The position numbers were made by a program, and so were the translations under genes. Below, piece after piece: positions 8,806 through 17,511 of a DNA stretch of 64,000 nucleotides. Every line of letters starts with the position of its first letter. Positions within the stretch are counted from its first letter, which is position 1. Below the pieces are notes generated by a model. It searched no databases. It saw only the letters and a list, made by a program, of their open reading frames with translations, and was not told where the DNA came from. This DNA comes from Paraglaciecola sp. MB-3u-78 (GTDB lineage Bacteria; Pseudomonadota; Gammaproteobacteria; Enterobacterales; Alteromonadaceae), in NCBI RefSeq assembly GCF_002835935.1, contig NZ_PJCF01000005.1:434001-498000 (forward strand). The letters run 5' to 3'.

Positions 8806-10175
8806 TAGCTAACTCCGTTTTTTGCTGAAGAAACGGACATTCCTCGGCCTATACTGTAATAGGCAAACCCTTTTTTCTGCATTCGTTCAGGTTCAAACAT
8901 ATTTCGTCCGTCAAAAAAGGCATTGGTTTTGAGTTTTTCTTTTATTAAATCGAAATCAGGCGCTCTAAAATTTTGCCATTCGGTGCATATTACTAAAGCA
9001 TCGGCGCCATTTAATGCGGCTTCTTTGGTGCCCATTAACGATAGGTCATCACGGCTGCCACAAATACGTTGTGTTTCTTCCATTGATTCTGGGTCAAATG
9101 CCTGCACTCTGGCACCTGCTGCCCATAACGACTCCATCAATACTAAACTAGAAGCGGCGCGCATGTCGTCGGTATTGGGTTTAAATGACAAACCCCAAAT
9201 TGCGAACGTTTTGCCTTTTAGTGCATCAGGGTTTTGCTCAAGCTTGAAGTGTCTTGAAATGTATTCAAATAATTTATTCTTTTGACGAAAATTAACGTTT
9301 TCAACCGCTTTAAGTATTTCTGAGTTGTAGCCAATTGCATCGGTAGTTCTAACTAATGCTTGCACATCTTTAGGGAAACACGACCCACCATACCCACATC
9401 CAGGGTAGATGAATTGATAACCTATACGCGGATCTGAGCCTATGCCATGGCGAACATGCTCTATATCAGCACCCACCAATTCAGCAATGTTGGCCATTTC
9501 GTTCATAAAGCTAATTTTGGTGGCCAGCATACAGTTTGCAGCGTATTTGGTCAGCTCGGCACTTTTAATGTCCATAATAATAATTTTTTCGTGATTACGA
9601 TTAAATGGTTGGTAAAGTTCGCGCATCAACTCTTCTGCTTCGCTTGAGTCTGTGCCTATGACAATACGATCAGGGCGTTGACAATCACTTACCGCTGCCC
9701 CTTCTTTGAGAAACTCTGGATTTGAGACAATAGAAAAATGTAGATCCGACTCTCGGCTGTCTAGCACTTGTTGTACTTTTAAGCGGACTTTATCGGCTGT
9801 GCCAACGGGTACTGTTGACTTGTCTATGATGACTTTTGGCGTTTGCATATAAGTGGCAATGGTTTCAGCCACTTTTAAAACGTATTTAAGATCGGCAGAA
9901 CCATCCTCATCCGGAGGAGTGCCCACGGCAATAAATTGCAATTCACCAAACTCAACGCCAAATTTTGCATCTGTGGTAAAAATCAGCCGACCTTCAGCAT
10001 GATTTTTTTCAACTAATGGTGTTAGGCCGGGTTCAAAAATTGGAACTACACCTTTCTTGAGGTTTTCTATTCGAGCTTCGTCAATGTCTACACAGCAAAC
10101 ATCGTGACCGGCATCGGCAAGTACCGCTGCTTGCACTAAACCGACATACCCAATTCCATAGAAAGTGACTTTCAT
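8805..10175 (-). CDS. ugd: UDP-glucose 6-dehydrogenase
   Basis: 456 residues. The N-terminal Rossmann motif [18 protein letters not shown] is followed by the central helical domain and the catalytic cysteine in [12 protein letters not shown] (about residue 259). The C-terminal UDP-binding domain has [15 protein letters not shown]. The enzyme oxidises UDP-glucose twice with NAD to UDP-glucuronate. Length and motif order match the family. It is the second gene of the leftward operon, 19 bases after the sugar transferase and overlapping the epimerase by one base. Confidence 0.95.
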   Translation of the reverse strand: MKVTFYGIGYVGLVQAAVLADAGHDVCCVDIDEARIENLKKGVVPIFEPGLTPLVEKNHAEGRLIFTTDAKFGVEFGELQFIAVGTPPDEDGSADLKYVLKVAETIATYMQTPKVIIDKSTVPVGTADKVRLKVQQVLDSRESDLHFSIVSNPEFLKEGAAVSDCQRPDRIVIGTDSSEAEELMRELYQPFNRNHEKIIIMDIKSAELTKYAANCMLATKISFMNEMANIAELVGADIEHVRHGIGSDPRIGYQFIYPGCGYGGSCFPKDVQALVRTTDAIGYNSEILKAVENVNFRQKNKLFEYISRHFKLEQNPDALKGKTFAIWGLSFKPNTDDMRAASSLVLMESLWAAGARVQAFDPESMEETQRICGSRDDLSLMGTKEAALNGADALVICTEWQNFRAPDFDLIKEKLKTNAFFDGRNMFEPERMQKKGFAYYSIGRGMSVSSAKNGVS

Positions 10176-10194
10176 TTTAAATCCTTATAACAAA

Positions 10195-11601
10195 TTAATA
10201 TGCATTTTTATCATTGAAACTTCTAAAAATCGTAAAAATAACGATTTTAAAATCTAACCAAAGTGACCAATTTCTAATGTATTCAAGGTCGAACTCAATA
10301 CGTTTTTTCATTTTTTCTAACGTGTCTGTTTCGCCCCGAGCACCGTTGACTTGTGCCCAACCAGTTATACCGGGCTTTACTTTGTGTCGTAACATATAAA
10401 AATCAACAACCTTTCGGTATTCTTCATTATGCGCAACGGCATGAGGGCGGGGGCCAATAACTGACATGTCGCCTTTTAATACATTAATAAACTGAGGGAG
10501 TTCGTCTAACGAAGTGCGGCGTAAAAAGGCGCCTACCTTAGTCACGCGAGCATCGCCTTTTTTGGCTTGGGTAATCACTGCGTCATTTTCGGTCACAGTC
10601 ATGGAGCGAAATTTCCACATCCTGATCTTTCTTCCATTTAGGCCATAGCGGTCTTGTTTAAATATTATGGGGCCCTTGGAGGTCATTTTTATTGATAACG
10701 AAATAACTAACATGGGTAATACAATTATCGTCAGAATTCCACAAGCTAAAATTATGTCCTCTATTCTTTTAACTAACGCTAGGCCACCCTTCATCGGATT
10801 GTCGTAAACGCTAATCGTTTGCACGTTACCTACATGAGACATTTCGCCATGCATTAGACAGTACATAAATAGATCGGGCACTACATGTACTGTGGCTGTT
10901 GAGTCTCCCAGTCCAAAAAGTATTTCATGAATACGGGCTGTCGCTTCTATTGGTAAGGTAATGTAAACCACATCATAATCGTGGTGCTTGGTGTCTTCTA
11001 TGCCCTTTTCAATAGTCCCTTTGAGGTAATCATGATATTCTTCATTTAAACGTGACTTTTCCCTGTCATCATAAAATGCCACTAAACGATAACCCACATC
11101 TGGATTGTCCATCACTTCTTTCGCTAGGCGAATACCTTTTTCGGATAATCCAAAAATGGCAATGTTGCGGATATTGTAACCTTTTCTGCGTATAGACCTT
11201 AAAAACAGTTGAAAACAATAGCGCCATGCTAAAAGCATAATGATAGATGACAACATCCACAGCCCAAGTGAAACCCTAGAATAATCATGTGATGTTTCAG
11301 ATAAAAATAGGTAGGTAAGTACGATTAATCCTGAGAATAGCCAACATATAATCGTATAGAACACGGTTTGTTTCAAAAAACCGGTTCGCCAAGAGCGATA
11401 CAATGCCAAGGATTCTGCAATTAATGTAAAACCTACAGAGCCCACAAGCGATAAGGTAAAATAATACAGGGTATAGTTTTGAGAATAAACCAAAACGCTT
11501 AGGTATAATAATCCCTGAATTAAACAAATGTCCACAAGCCTATAAGCTGCGGCAAACTTGTTCATGTTGTTTTTTACTATACCTTCTAACTGAATTTCCA
11601 T
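10195..11601 (-). CDS. Undecaprenyl-phosphate sugar-1-phosphate transferase (WcaJ/WbaP type)
   Basis: 468 residues. The N-terminal third has four to five membrane segments, followed by a CoA-binding-like Rossmann region (NIAIFGLSEKGIRLAKEV). After another membrane segment comes the bacterial sugar transferase domain with FKQDRYGLNGRKIRMWKFRS, RRTSLDELPQFINVLKGD and PGITGWAQVNG. The enzyme primes repeat-unit synthesis by moving a sugar-1-phosphate from a UDP-sugar onto undecaprenyl phosphate. The closest named classes are WcaJ (glucose-1-P) and WbaP (galactose-1-P); the sequence alone does not settle the donor. It opens the leftward operon with ugd, the epimerase and the beta-helix lipoprotein. 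A weak AGAAG site lies six bases before the ATG. Confidence 0.9.
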   Translation of the reverse strand: MEIQLEGIVKNNMNKFAAAYRLVDICLIQGLLYLSVLVYSQNYTLYYFTLSLVGSVGFTLIAESLALYRSWRTGFLKQTVFYTIICWLFSGLIVLTYLFLSETSHDYSRVSLGLWMLSSIIMLLAWRYCFQLFLRSIRRKGYNIRNIAIFGLSEKGIRLAKEVMDNPDVGYRLVAFYDDREKSRLNEEYHDYLKGTIEKGIEDTKHHDYDVVYITLPIEATARIHEILFGLGDSTATVHVVPDLFMYCLMHGEMSHVGNVQTISVYDNPMKGGLALVKRIEDIILACGILTIIVLPMLVISLSIKMTSKGPIIFKQDRYGLNGRKIRMWKFRSMTVTENDAVITQAKKGDARVTKVGAFLRRTSLDELPQFINVLKGDMSVIGPRPHAVAHNEEYRKVVDFYMLRHKVKPGITGWAQVNGARGETDTLEKMKKRIEFDLEYIRNWSLWLDFKIVIFTIFRSFNDKNAY

Positions 11602-11671
11602 AATGACTTCTTTTTTTCAAACCGAACTGTGGTTACTGCAATTCTCTTTCTACAATACTATTTCTACAATT

Positions 11672-11718
11672 CTATTGCAAAATCCGCTTCTAAATACTAT
11701 TGCAAAAACCGCTCCTAA
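11672..11718. repeat. Short tandem repeat in a divergent promoter region
   Basis: Two 22-bp near-copies (CTATTGCAAAA.CCGCT.CTAA) start at 11672 and 11697, and a shorter related TTCTACAAT motif repeats just to the left (11648 and 11662). They lie between the leftward sugar transferase operon and the rightward metalloprotease gene, where promoters for both must sit. They could be regulator sites or simple slippage. Confidence 0.6.
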
Positions 11719-11872
11719 TTTGAATTTTTTTTATATTTATTTTCTTGTTGTGCTCTCGGGTTAAAAATAAATTTGTTGTCTCGCTATTTTTGTCAATTTA
11801 TTCACATGGCTTTTTTTTGTCAGCAAATATCGTTAGTGTTACATATATATAATTATTAAAGAGATAAGCCCC

Positions 11873-14314
11873 ATGCGTTTTGTTGTTATTTGCCTGTTAA
11901 TTCTTTCAGCGCAGGTTTTTGCTACTGATTCGGATAAACAAACGAGTGTTGCCGATTTCACTGAACATATGTCGCACCAAACTGGTTTTTTCGATTTTTA
12001 TTATCAAATCGAGACCGACAAAGTGTTCCTTAAAATTGACAAGTTTGACCAGCCTTTTCTGTTTCAAAGTAGTATGCCCCAAGGCATTGGCTCGAATGAT
12101 ATAGGGTTAGACCGTGGGCAGTTGGGTGATACTCGGTTAGTTAAATTCGAGCGTTTTGGCAATAAAGTGCTACTTAAACAATTGAATACACAGTATCGCG
12201 CTAGTTCTTCTAATCTTGCCGAACAAGCGAGCATTGATGAGGCATTTGCGGACTCAGTGATTGCTGGTTTCGTTGTTGTGGCCACCGACGGTGATGGGGT
12301 TGTCATTGATTATACTGATTTTTTATTGTCTGATATTCATCAAATTTCTGAGCGTCTAACGGTAACTGAACAAGGTAGTTATCAAGCTTATCCAAAGCGT
12401 AGTGGGGTGTTTTTAAAGCGCAGTAAGTCATTCCCTGATAATACTGAACTAGAAGCCTTAGTGACCTTCGGTGGCTCTAAACCGGGGCAGTATGTGGATC
12501 AGGTTACGCCGGATCCTATTAGCATTTCTGTGCATTTACATCATTCATTGGTGAAGTTACCCGATACGGATTACCAACCCAGAAAATTTGTACCTTTTTC
12601 TGGATTTTGGTCTGTGGGTTATGAAGATTATTCAGTGCCAATTGAACAAAGTATGACAAAACAGTTTATTCCTCGGCACCGTTTGAATAAAAAACAGCCC
12701 AATATGGATATGAGCGAAGCGATTGAACCTATTGTTTATTACCTTGACCCCGGCATTCCTGAGCCGGTAATGAGTGCATTAAAAGACGGCGCTTTATGGT
12801 GGGATCAAGCCTTTAGTGCCATAGGTTATAAAAACGCTTTTCAAGTTAAAGTATTACCTGAAGATGCTGATCCTATGGATGTGCGCTACAACGTGATCCA
12901 GTGGGTGCACAGGGCGACTCGCGGTTGGTCTTATGGTTCTTCTGTTATTGACCCTCGTAGCGGCGAAATTATTAAAGGACATGTTACTTTGGGTTCACTG
13001 CGCGTTAAGCAGGATTATTTAATTGCCTTAGGTTTGACAAGTCCTTTTAGTGCCGATGGAACGGGTGCGGACTATGGGGGTGAAAATAACCCATCTGATG
13101 CTCAAGTAGATACCTCTAAACAAAAAGAAATGGCTCTGGCGCGTATCCGTCAGCTCTCTGCACACGAAGTAGGGCATACCTTAGGCATTTCTCACAACTT
13201 TGCCGCCAGCGAATATGGCCGAGAATCAGTGATGGATTACCCTCATCCTTTGGTGAGTATTAAGGATGGTAAAATCAGTCTCGATAATGCTTACGATGTG
13301 GGTATGGGAGCGTGGGATAAATATGTGGTGGCTTATGGTTATCAAGAATATCCCGATGCCATTACCGAACAACAGGCGTTAAAAGATTTAGTGACTGATG
13401 CTAGAGCTAAAGGGTTTAAGTATCTGTCCGACCCAGACGCTCGTCAGGCAAATGCTGCTAATGCACAGGGACACCTTTGGGACAATGGTGCTGACCCTGT
13501 CACCGAGCTAAGTCGTATTAGTGAAGTGCGCCAAGTCGCTATGGCTAACTTTGGTCTTAAAACGATTAAAACCGGTGCCACTTTATCTTCATTAGAAGAA
13601 ACCTTTGCACCCATTTATTTGTTACATCGTTACCAATTAGATGCGGTTGCTAAGTTAATTGGTGGGGTGAGCTACGAATACGAATCAAAAGGTGATTATG
13701 CAGTTGCTAAAGGCGTCAAAGTCATTGCTGCTCAACAGCAAAAAGATGCTCTAGCCGCCATGTTACAAACCTTACAGAGTGAATTTTTGAGTATTCCTAA
13801 ATCTTTGGCGCAACTGATCACGCCTAAAGCATATGGCGAAAGCCGTAATCGAGAAAGTTTCAAAGGTCGAACTGGGCATACGTTTGACCCCATCAGCGCA
13901 GCAGAATCTGCTGCGGGTTACAGTCTTAACCTATTGTTGCAAGCTGAACGTTTAAACCGTATCGCGCAACAACAAGAACAGTTACAAGGTGTCCCCGATT
14001 TGGGGTATTTATTGACCGAACTATTTAATCAGTCCATAAAAGACGGTATCGACAAAGACTACCCGCAGTTGAGTAAGCGGGTGAACTATTTAGTGTTAGA
14101 TCAAGTGGTAAAAGCCATGCAGCAGGAAAACTTGGCACCTGAAGCTCGGGGCGAAATGGAATTACAATTGATTGATTTACATAAGTGGTTAAAAAACAAA
14201 GGACGCAATGCTCACAACGAAGTGATGGCTCGTCAGTTGGAACAATATTGGCGTCTGGGCAAGTGGCAGTCGCAGTTTACATTAAAACCTTTACCGCCGG
14301 GCTCGCCTATTTAG
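11873..14314 (+). CDS. Secreted zinc-dependent metalloprotease (DUF5117-type)
   Basis: 813 residues with a clear signal peptide (MRFVVICLLILSAQVFA). The catalytic motif HEVGHTLGISH lies at about residue 428, giving three zinc-ligand histidines and the catalytic glutamate of the metzincin type. A methionine-turn candidate follows in ESVMDYPHP. The N-terminal 300 residues (FLFQSSMPQGIGSNDIG, VYYLDPGIPEPV) match the DUF5117/DUF4953 architecture of large exported zinc peptidases in marine Gammaproteobacteria and Bacteroidetes, from family knowledge. It is probably periplasmic or secreted. The Nudix gene begins immediately after the stop codon, so the two are likely co-transcribed although their functions are not obviously linked. 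Confidence 0.88.
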   Translation: MRFVVICLLILSAQVFATDSDKQTSVADFTEHMSHQTGFFDFYYQIETDKVFLKIDKFDQPFLFQSSMPQGIGSNDIGLDRGQLGDTRLVKFERFGNKVLLKQLNTQYRASSSNLAEQASIDEAFADSVIAGFVVVATDGDGVVIDYTDFLLSDIHQISERLTVTEQGSYQAYPKRSGVFLKRSKSFPDNTELEALVTFGGSKPGQYVDQVTPDPISISVHLHHSLVKLPDTDYQPRKFVPFSGFWSVGYEDYSVPIEQSMTKQFIPRHRLNKKQPNMDMSEAIEPIVYYLDPGIPEPVMSALKDGALWWDQAFSAIGYKNAFQVKVLPEDADPMDVRYNVIQWVHRATRGWSYGSSVIDPRSGEIIKGHVTLGSLRVKQDYLIALGLTSPFSADGTGADYGGENNPSDAQVDTSKQKEMALARIRQLSAHEVGHTLGISHNFAASEYGRESVMDYPHPLVSIKDGKISLDNAYDVGMGAWDKYVVAYGYQEYPDAITEQQALKDLVTDARAKGFKYLSDPDARQANAANAQGHLWDNGADPVTELSRISEVRQVAMANFGLKTIKTGATLSSLEETFAPIYLLHRYQLDAVAKLIGGVSYEYESKGDYAVAKGVKVIAAQQQKDALAAMLQTLQSEFLSIPKSLAQLITPKAYGESRNRESFKGRTGHTFDPISAAESAAGYSLNLLLQAERLNRIAQQQEQLQGVPDLGYLLTELFNQSIKDGIDKDYPQLSKRVNYLVLDQVVKAMQQENLAPEARGEMELQLIDLHKWLKNKGRNAHNEVMARQLEQYWRLGKWQSQFTLKPLPPGSPI

Positions 14315-14315
14315 A

Positions 14316-14837
14316 ATGATGAACGCCCATTCAACTTTGTATTGCGTAAAATGCGCCCAGCCAAGCCTTGTTAATCAAGGCCAAAAGGCCTACCGCTGTC
14401 ACTCATGTGACTTTGTTTATTTTCATAATGTGGCCGCTGCCGTGAGTGCGGTTGTTGTGTGTAATGGGCAAATGCTGCTGGTGGAAAGGGCGCAACAACC
14501 TTCCGAGGGAAAGTTAGACTTCCCCGGTGGTTTTGTTGATTACGACGAGTCCAATGAGCAAGCATTAAAACGAGAATTATTGGAAGAGTTGCAACTGCCT
14601 ATTGGTCACATGCAATATCTTTTTTCTTATCCCAATAGTTACCTATACAAAGACGTGCTCTACTCTACACTTGATAGCTTTTTTGAAATCCACCTATCCA
14701 CTAAGCCTGCTTTAGTTTTGCAGCAAGAGGAAGTGAGTCGTTACCTTTGGTTGGATGTGTCGAATGTGGATAGTAACCAATTGGCCTTTGTATCGGGGCA
14801 GCATGCGATGGCGGCGTATTTAAGAAACAATGAGTAG
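14316..14837 (+). CDS. Nudix hydrolase with N-terminal zinc ribbon
   Basis: 173 residues. Four cysteines in two CXXC pairs at about residues 10/13 and 28/31 (YCVKCAQ, YRCHSCDF) form a zinc ribbon like that of NudC-type NADH pyrophosphatases. The Nudix box GGFVDYDESNEQALKRELLE plus ELQL follows at about residues 71-94, with the REXXEE core intact and glutamine in place of the last glycine. Such enzymes hydrolyse nucleoside diphosphates linked to another group; the substrate cannot be told from sequence. The gene starts one base after the metalloprotease stop, implying translational coupling. It is followed by a hairpin terminator. Confidence 0.88.
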   Translation: MMNAHSTLYCVKCAQPSLVNQGQKAYRCHSCDFVYFHNVAAAVSAVVVCNGQMLLVERAQQPSEGKLDFPGGFVDYDESNEQALKRELLEELQLPIGHMQYLFSYPNSYLYKDVLYSTLDSFFEIHLSTKPALVLQQEEVSRYLWLDVSNVDSNQLAFVSGQHAMAAYLRNNE

Positions 14838-14856
14838 GATGGGCAGCTGTGATTAA

Positions 14857-14898
14857 CAAAAAAATGGGTATGAAAATCACGTTTTATGCCCACTTTTT
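14857..14898. terminator. Bidirectional rho-independent terminator
   Basis: An 11-bp stem with two G-U pairs (TGGGTATGAAA at 14865-14875 against TTTATGCCCA ending at 14892), six-base loop, preceded by an A-run and followed by a T-run. It separates the convergent Nudix gene and the minus-strand gene at 14921-16351 and can serve both. Confidence 0.8.
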
Positions 14899-14920
14899 GT
14901 GTATTTTAAACTAACGTATT

Positions 14921-16351
14921 CTAGCTACGATAACCAAAAAACTTATTTTTAATGATTTCTTCTGCCACACCTTCAGGTAGATCTTTTTGCCAATCACCAT
15001 GACCACTAGAAATTTGTTGCAGGATCTTCCGTGAATAGATATTAAACAACGTTGGATCACTGCATGCGATCCCATGTAAGAAGTCGTTTTCTAATAAATG
15101 ACGGTACAAAAAGCGTAAATGGTCAGGGACTTTAACATCTGTAAATTCTGTTAGTTGGCCATCTTTATCGATTTCTGGGTAGATAAATAAACGGGTGTTG
15201 TCTGGAAAAAGTTTACCAAAACCTTCTAATATTCCGCCTTCGACACCTCGGTAGAATTTTTCATCGAATATCTGCTTAACGTTCACCATACCCATCACTA
15301 TACCGATTTGTAACTGGGTAAATTGACGGAAGTAGGCTCTGAGAGAGAAGTAACGGGTATAATCCGAAACCATGACGTTATAACCCAGGGAGTTGAGTAA
15401 TTGCACTCTTGCCACAATGTCACTCTCTGGCACTTTGGTATCGTTACCGTGGGCATCATTAAGAGATATCTCGGCTATAGCAATAGTGTTGCTAGGGTCG
15501 ACTTCTGGCAGCTCAGAAAAGGAATTCTGTCCCTGCTCAATCATATCTACATTTAATTTGGTGACCGGCCGGAATGAGCCTCGAATGGTGAGTATATTTT
15601 TTTTGTATAACATCTCAGCAGGGATACCGACACTGCCATCAGGCTTAAACATAACGGCACGGGTTTTCCAGCTACGAATAAGGTGGATGTTTTTAATTCT
15701 ATTGTCAGCATCTTCAAAGTAAGGGCCTTCAAAATCGATTGAGTCAATTTCAATGCGATCGGCTTTCATACCATCGGTTAATGAATCAATAATTTGTTTA
15801 GGGTTTTCAAAATAATGGTAAGCGCCGTAGATGAGGTTGACGCCAAGTACACCTAAGGCTTGTTGTTGCGCTTCAGCATTGTCGTCAAGCATCCTAACAT
15901 GCACTGTGATGTTTGAAGGTTTTGCGCCAGGGTACATTTGCACGCGTATACCACACCATGCATGGCATTCGTTTTTATGATTAAAACTTTTTGCCGAAAC
16001 CGTGGCTGCATAGGCAAAATACCGCGACGACTTAGAGCGAATGTTAGCGACTCGGTCTACTACCAAATCAAATTCTTGTTCCATCATGGCATTAACACGG
16101 GCTTTACTGACATAGCGGCCGTCTTCTTGTACACCATAAATGGCATCTGAAAACTTCATGTCGTAAGCAGACATGGTTTTAGCAATAGTGCCTGCAGCCG
16201 CACCCGCTAAGAAAAACTGTCGGGCGACTTCTTGGCCTGCACCAATTTCTACTATTGTGCCGTACTTCTTTTCATCAAGGTTAATGCGTAACGCTTTTTG
16301 GGTCGTTGAGCGTGAACTCACACTGCTATGAGACTCGGTTTTTTTTTCCAT
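14921..16351 (-). CDS. Conserved protein of unclear function
   Basis: 476 residues, no signal peptide and no membrane segment. The opening block INLDEKKYGTIVEIGAGQEV followed by ARQFFLAGAAAGTIAKTMSA (about residues 24-62) is strongly conserved in a family I recall from Gammaproteobacteria and Bacteroidetes. Databases sometimes label this family nicotinate-nucleotide adenylyltransferase. I see no GXFXPXHXGH or ISSTXXR motif of true NMN adenylyltransferases, so I do not adopt that name. The second half has mixed alpha/beta character (YNVMVSDYTRYFSLRAYFR, FPDNTRLFIYPEIDKDGQL). The protein is cytoplasmic and probably stands alone: the Nudix gene converges on it and no partner follows. A possible Nudix/NAD link is only proximity. 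Confidence 0.6.
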   Translation of the reverse strand: MEKKTESHSSVSSRSTTQKALRINLDEKKYGTIVEIGAGQEVARQFFLAGAAAGTIAKTMSAYDMKFSDAIYGVQEDGRYVSKARVNAMMEQEFDLVVDRVANIRSKSSRYFAYAATVSAKSFNHKNECHAWCGIRVQMYPGAKPSNITVHVRMLDDNAEAQQQALGVLGVNLIYGAYHYFENPKQIIDSLTDGMKADRIEIDSIDFEGPYFEDADNRIKNIHLIRSWKTRAVMFKPDGSVGIPAEMLYKKNILTIRGSFRPVTKLNVDMIEQGQNSFSELPEVDPSNTIAIAEISLNDAHGNDTKVPESDIVARVQLLNSLGYNVMVSDYTRYFSLRAYFRQFTQLQIGIVMGMVNVKQIFDEKFYRGVEGGILEGFGKLFPDNTRLFIYPEIDKDGQLTEFTDVKVPDHLRFLYRHLLENDFLHGIACSDPTLFNIYSRKILQQISSGHGDWQKDLPEGVAEEIIKNKFFGYRS

Positions 16352-16500
16352 GATTTCTCCAAAGGAAGTGGCAAATAGGTGTACATCACTATTGTAGCCT
16401 TTTTTTGTCAGTGCAAAAATCTAAATTTTCATGATGGTAACGACTAATTCATTGAATAATATAATGAAAAGGTTAATGGAAAGTTAATAATTAAGTGCAC

Positions 16501-16573
16501 CCGCGAAGAAAGCCAGTTTAGGACGCGAGTTGAGGGATTGATCAAGAGTGTTGTGAAGCAAACAACTTGATGC
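16501..16573 (+). pseudogene. Solo remnant of the 3' end of a RAYT transposase
   Basis: These 73 bases match 26595-26660, the last codons and right end of the intact RAYT, at most positions, including the GGACGCGA.TTGAGGGA block and GTGAAGCAA.CAACTTGA. Nothing else of the gene is present here. The remaining bases of the 16372-16833 gap hold no gene I can see. Confidence 0.85.
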
Positions 16574-16833
16574 TTTTTTTTCTAGTGAAGCTTATTTAAC
16601 CTGAACTAAGGTTATTCAGCCAACTGACTGACATAATAAGGTGCTTAATCAGTACAGGTCGATAACAGATTAAAGAAGTTGCCTGCGCTAAGGTTATTTT
16701 GTGTTCTGTAATTATTACCATGTTATTAAAGTGTTAATGGTATGTAACGAGATACTAAAGAGAGGAAACTACTGTGCTATAAATACGCCTCATTTTATAG
16801 TCCGTAAAGTGCAGTTAGTTTTAGAGGTAATAT

Positions 16834-17037
16834 ATGACCGGCAAACGTTTTTTGACTTTTCTTGCCCACAGAGGTATCCCCGCCAGTTGTTTCGCGCAAC
16901 GTTTAGGATGTAACATTTCTTCCATAAAAAAACTTCAGTCATGTGACAAAGTTCCTCGTCACTATATCAATATGCTGGTCAAAGAATTTGGGGCGTATTT
17001 GACTGGTCATGATTTAGAACTGTTAACGGGCACCTAA
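16834..17037 (+). CDS. Small putative HTH DNA-binding protein
   Basis: 67 residues. GAGGT lies six bases before the ATG. The sequence FLTFLAHRGIPASCFAQRLG followed by CNISSIKKLQSCDKVP reads as a helix-turn-helix, with GIPASCFAQRLG as first helix and NISSIKKLQ as recognition helix. The remainder (INMLVKEFGAYLTGHDLELL) may dimerise. It resembles small Cro/CI-type regulators, but no family name is certain. It lies between a RAYT fossil and an IS4 fossil, close to the HipBA pair. Confidence 0.5.
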   Translation: MTGKRFLTFLAHRGIPASCFAQRLGCNISSIKKLQSCDKVPRHYINMLVKEFGAYLTGHDLELLTGT

Positions 17038-17129
17038 ACTTTAAGAAGAATAAAAGTGGTCAGATCCTGAGGTATTCCCACGAATACCCTTTAAAATCAT
17101 AGGGATAATTAAAAAGTAGGGGAACATTC

Positions 17130-17511
17130 ATGGCAATTGGTGTTCAGTTCAATCGCCAAACCTCACGAATCATTAATGCCATGAATGTAAACACTATTTT
17201 GAACAAAACCCTTTCCTTTGTCACTCCTAATATGCATGCTACGAGAAGAAACGCGACGGCAGCTTGCGTGACAAGTCTGCTGGCTGGAGCGACTGCCATA
17301 GTCACCAGTATTGGTCGCGGTATTCAGTCAGATATAGCGCTTTCAAGTAGTTGTATATTAAGAGGATTATAAAAAATCAAAGGGTTAGAACACTTGAAAA
17401 GGTGCTGATTGATAATCCGCTAACGCAGTGTGACCTTGCTATATGACACCGCATCGACGTCTGTCCGTTGTCGCTCTTTGCTTCCCTATGAACGCTGGTG
17501 CATTCAAAAGA
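17130..17511 (+). pseudogene. IS4-family transposase, N-terminal remnant
   Basis: The open part (17130-17372, best start NVNTILNKTLSFVTP) carries FVTPNMHATRRNATAACVTS followed by LLAGATAIVTSIGRGIQSDI. That is the N-terminal domain of IS4-family transposases, which are normally over 350 residues. The frame stops after RGIQSDIALSSS. Degenerate downstream sequence around 17455-17500 (RSLLPYERW) may be a piece of the catalytic core. The element is dead and lacks visible ends. Confidence 0.75.

Noticed and set aside
8923-9285. Rightward 120-codon frame inside ugd
   Set aside because: Opposite-strand shadow of an unmistakable UDP-glucose dehydrogenase.
11602-11872. JUMPstart/ops element for RfaH control of the polysaccharide operon
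   Set aside because: I did not find the GGCGGTAG core ahead of the sugar transferase operon.
14921-16351. Naming the gene as nicotinate-nucleotide adenylyltransferase
   Set aside because: The HXGH and ISSTXXR motifs of that enzyme class are not visible.
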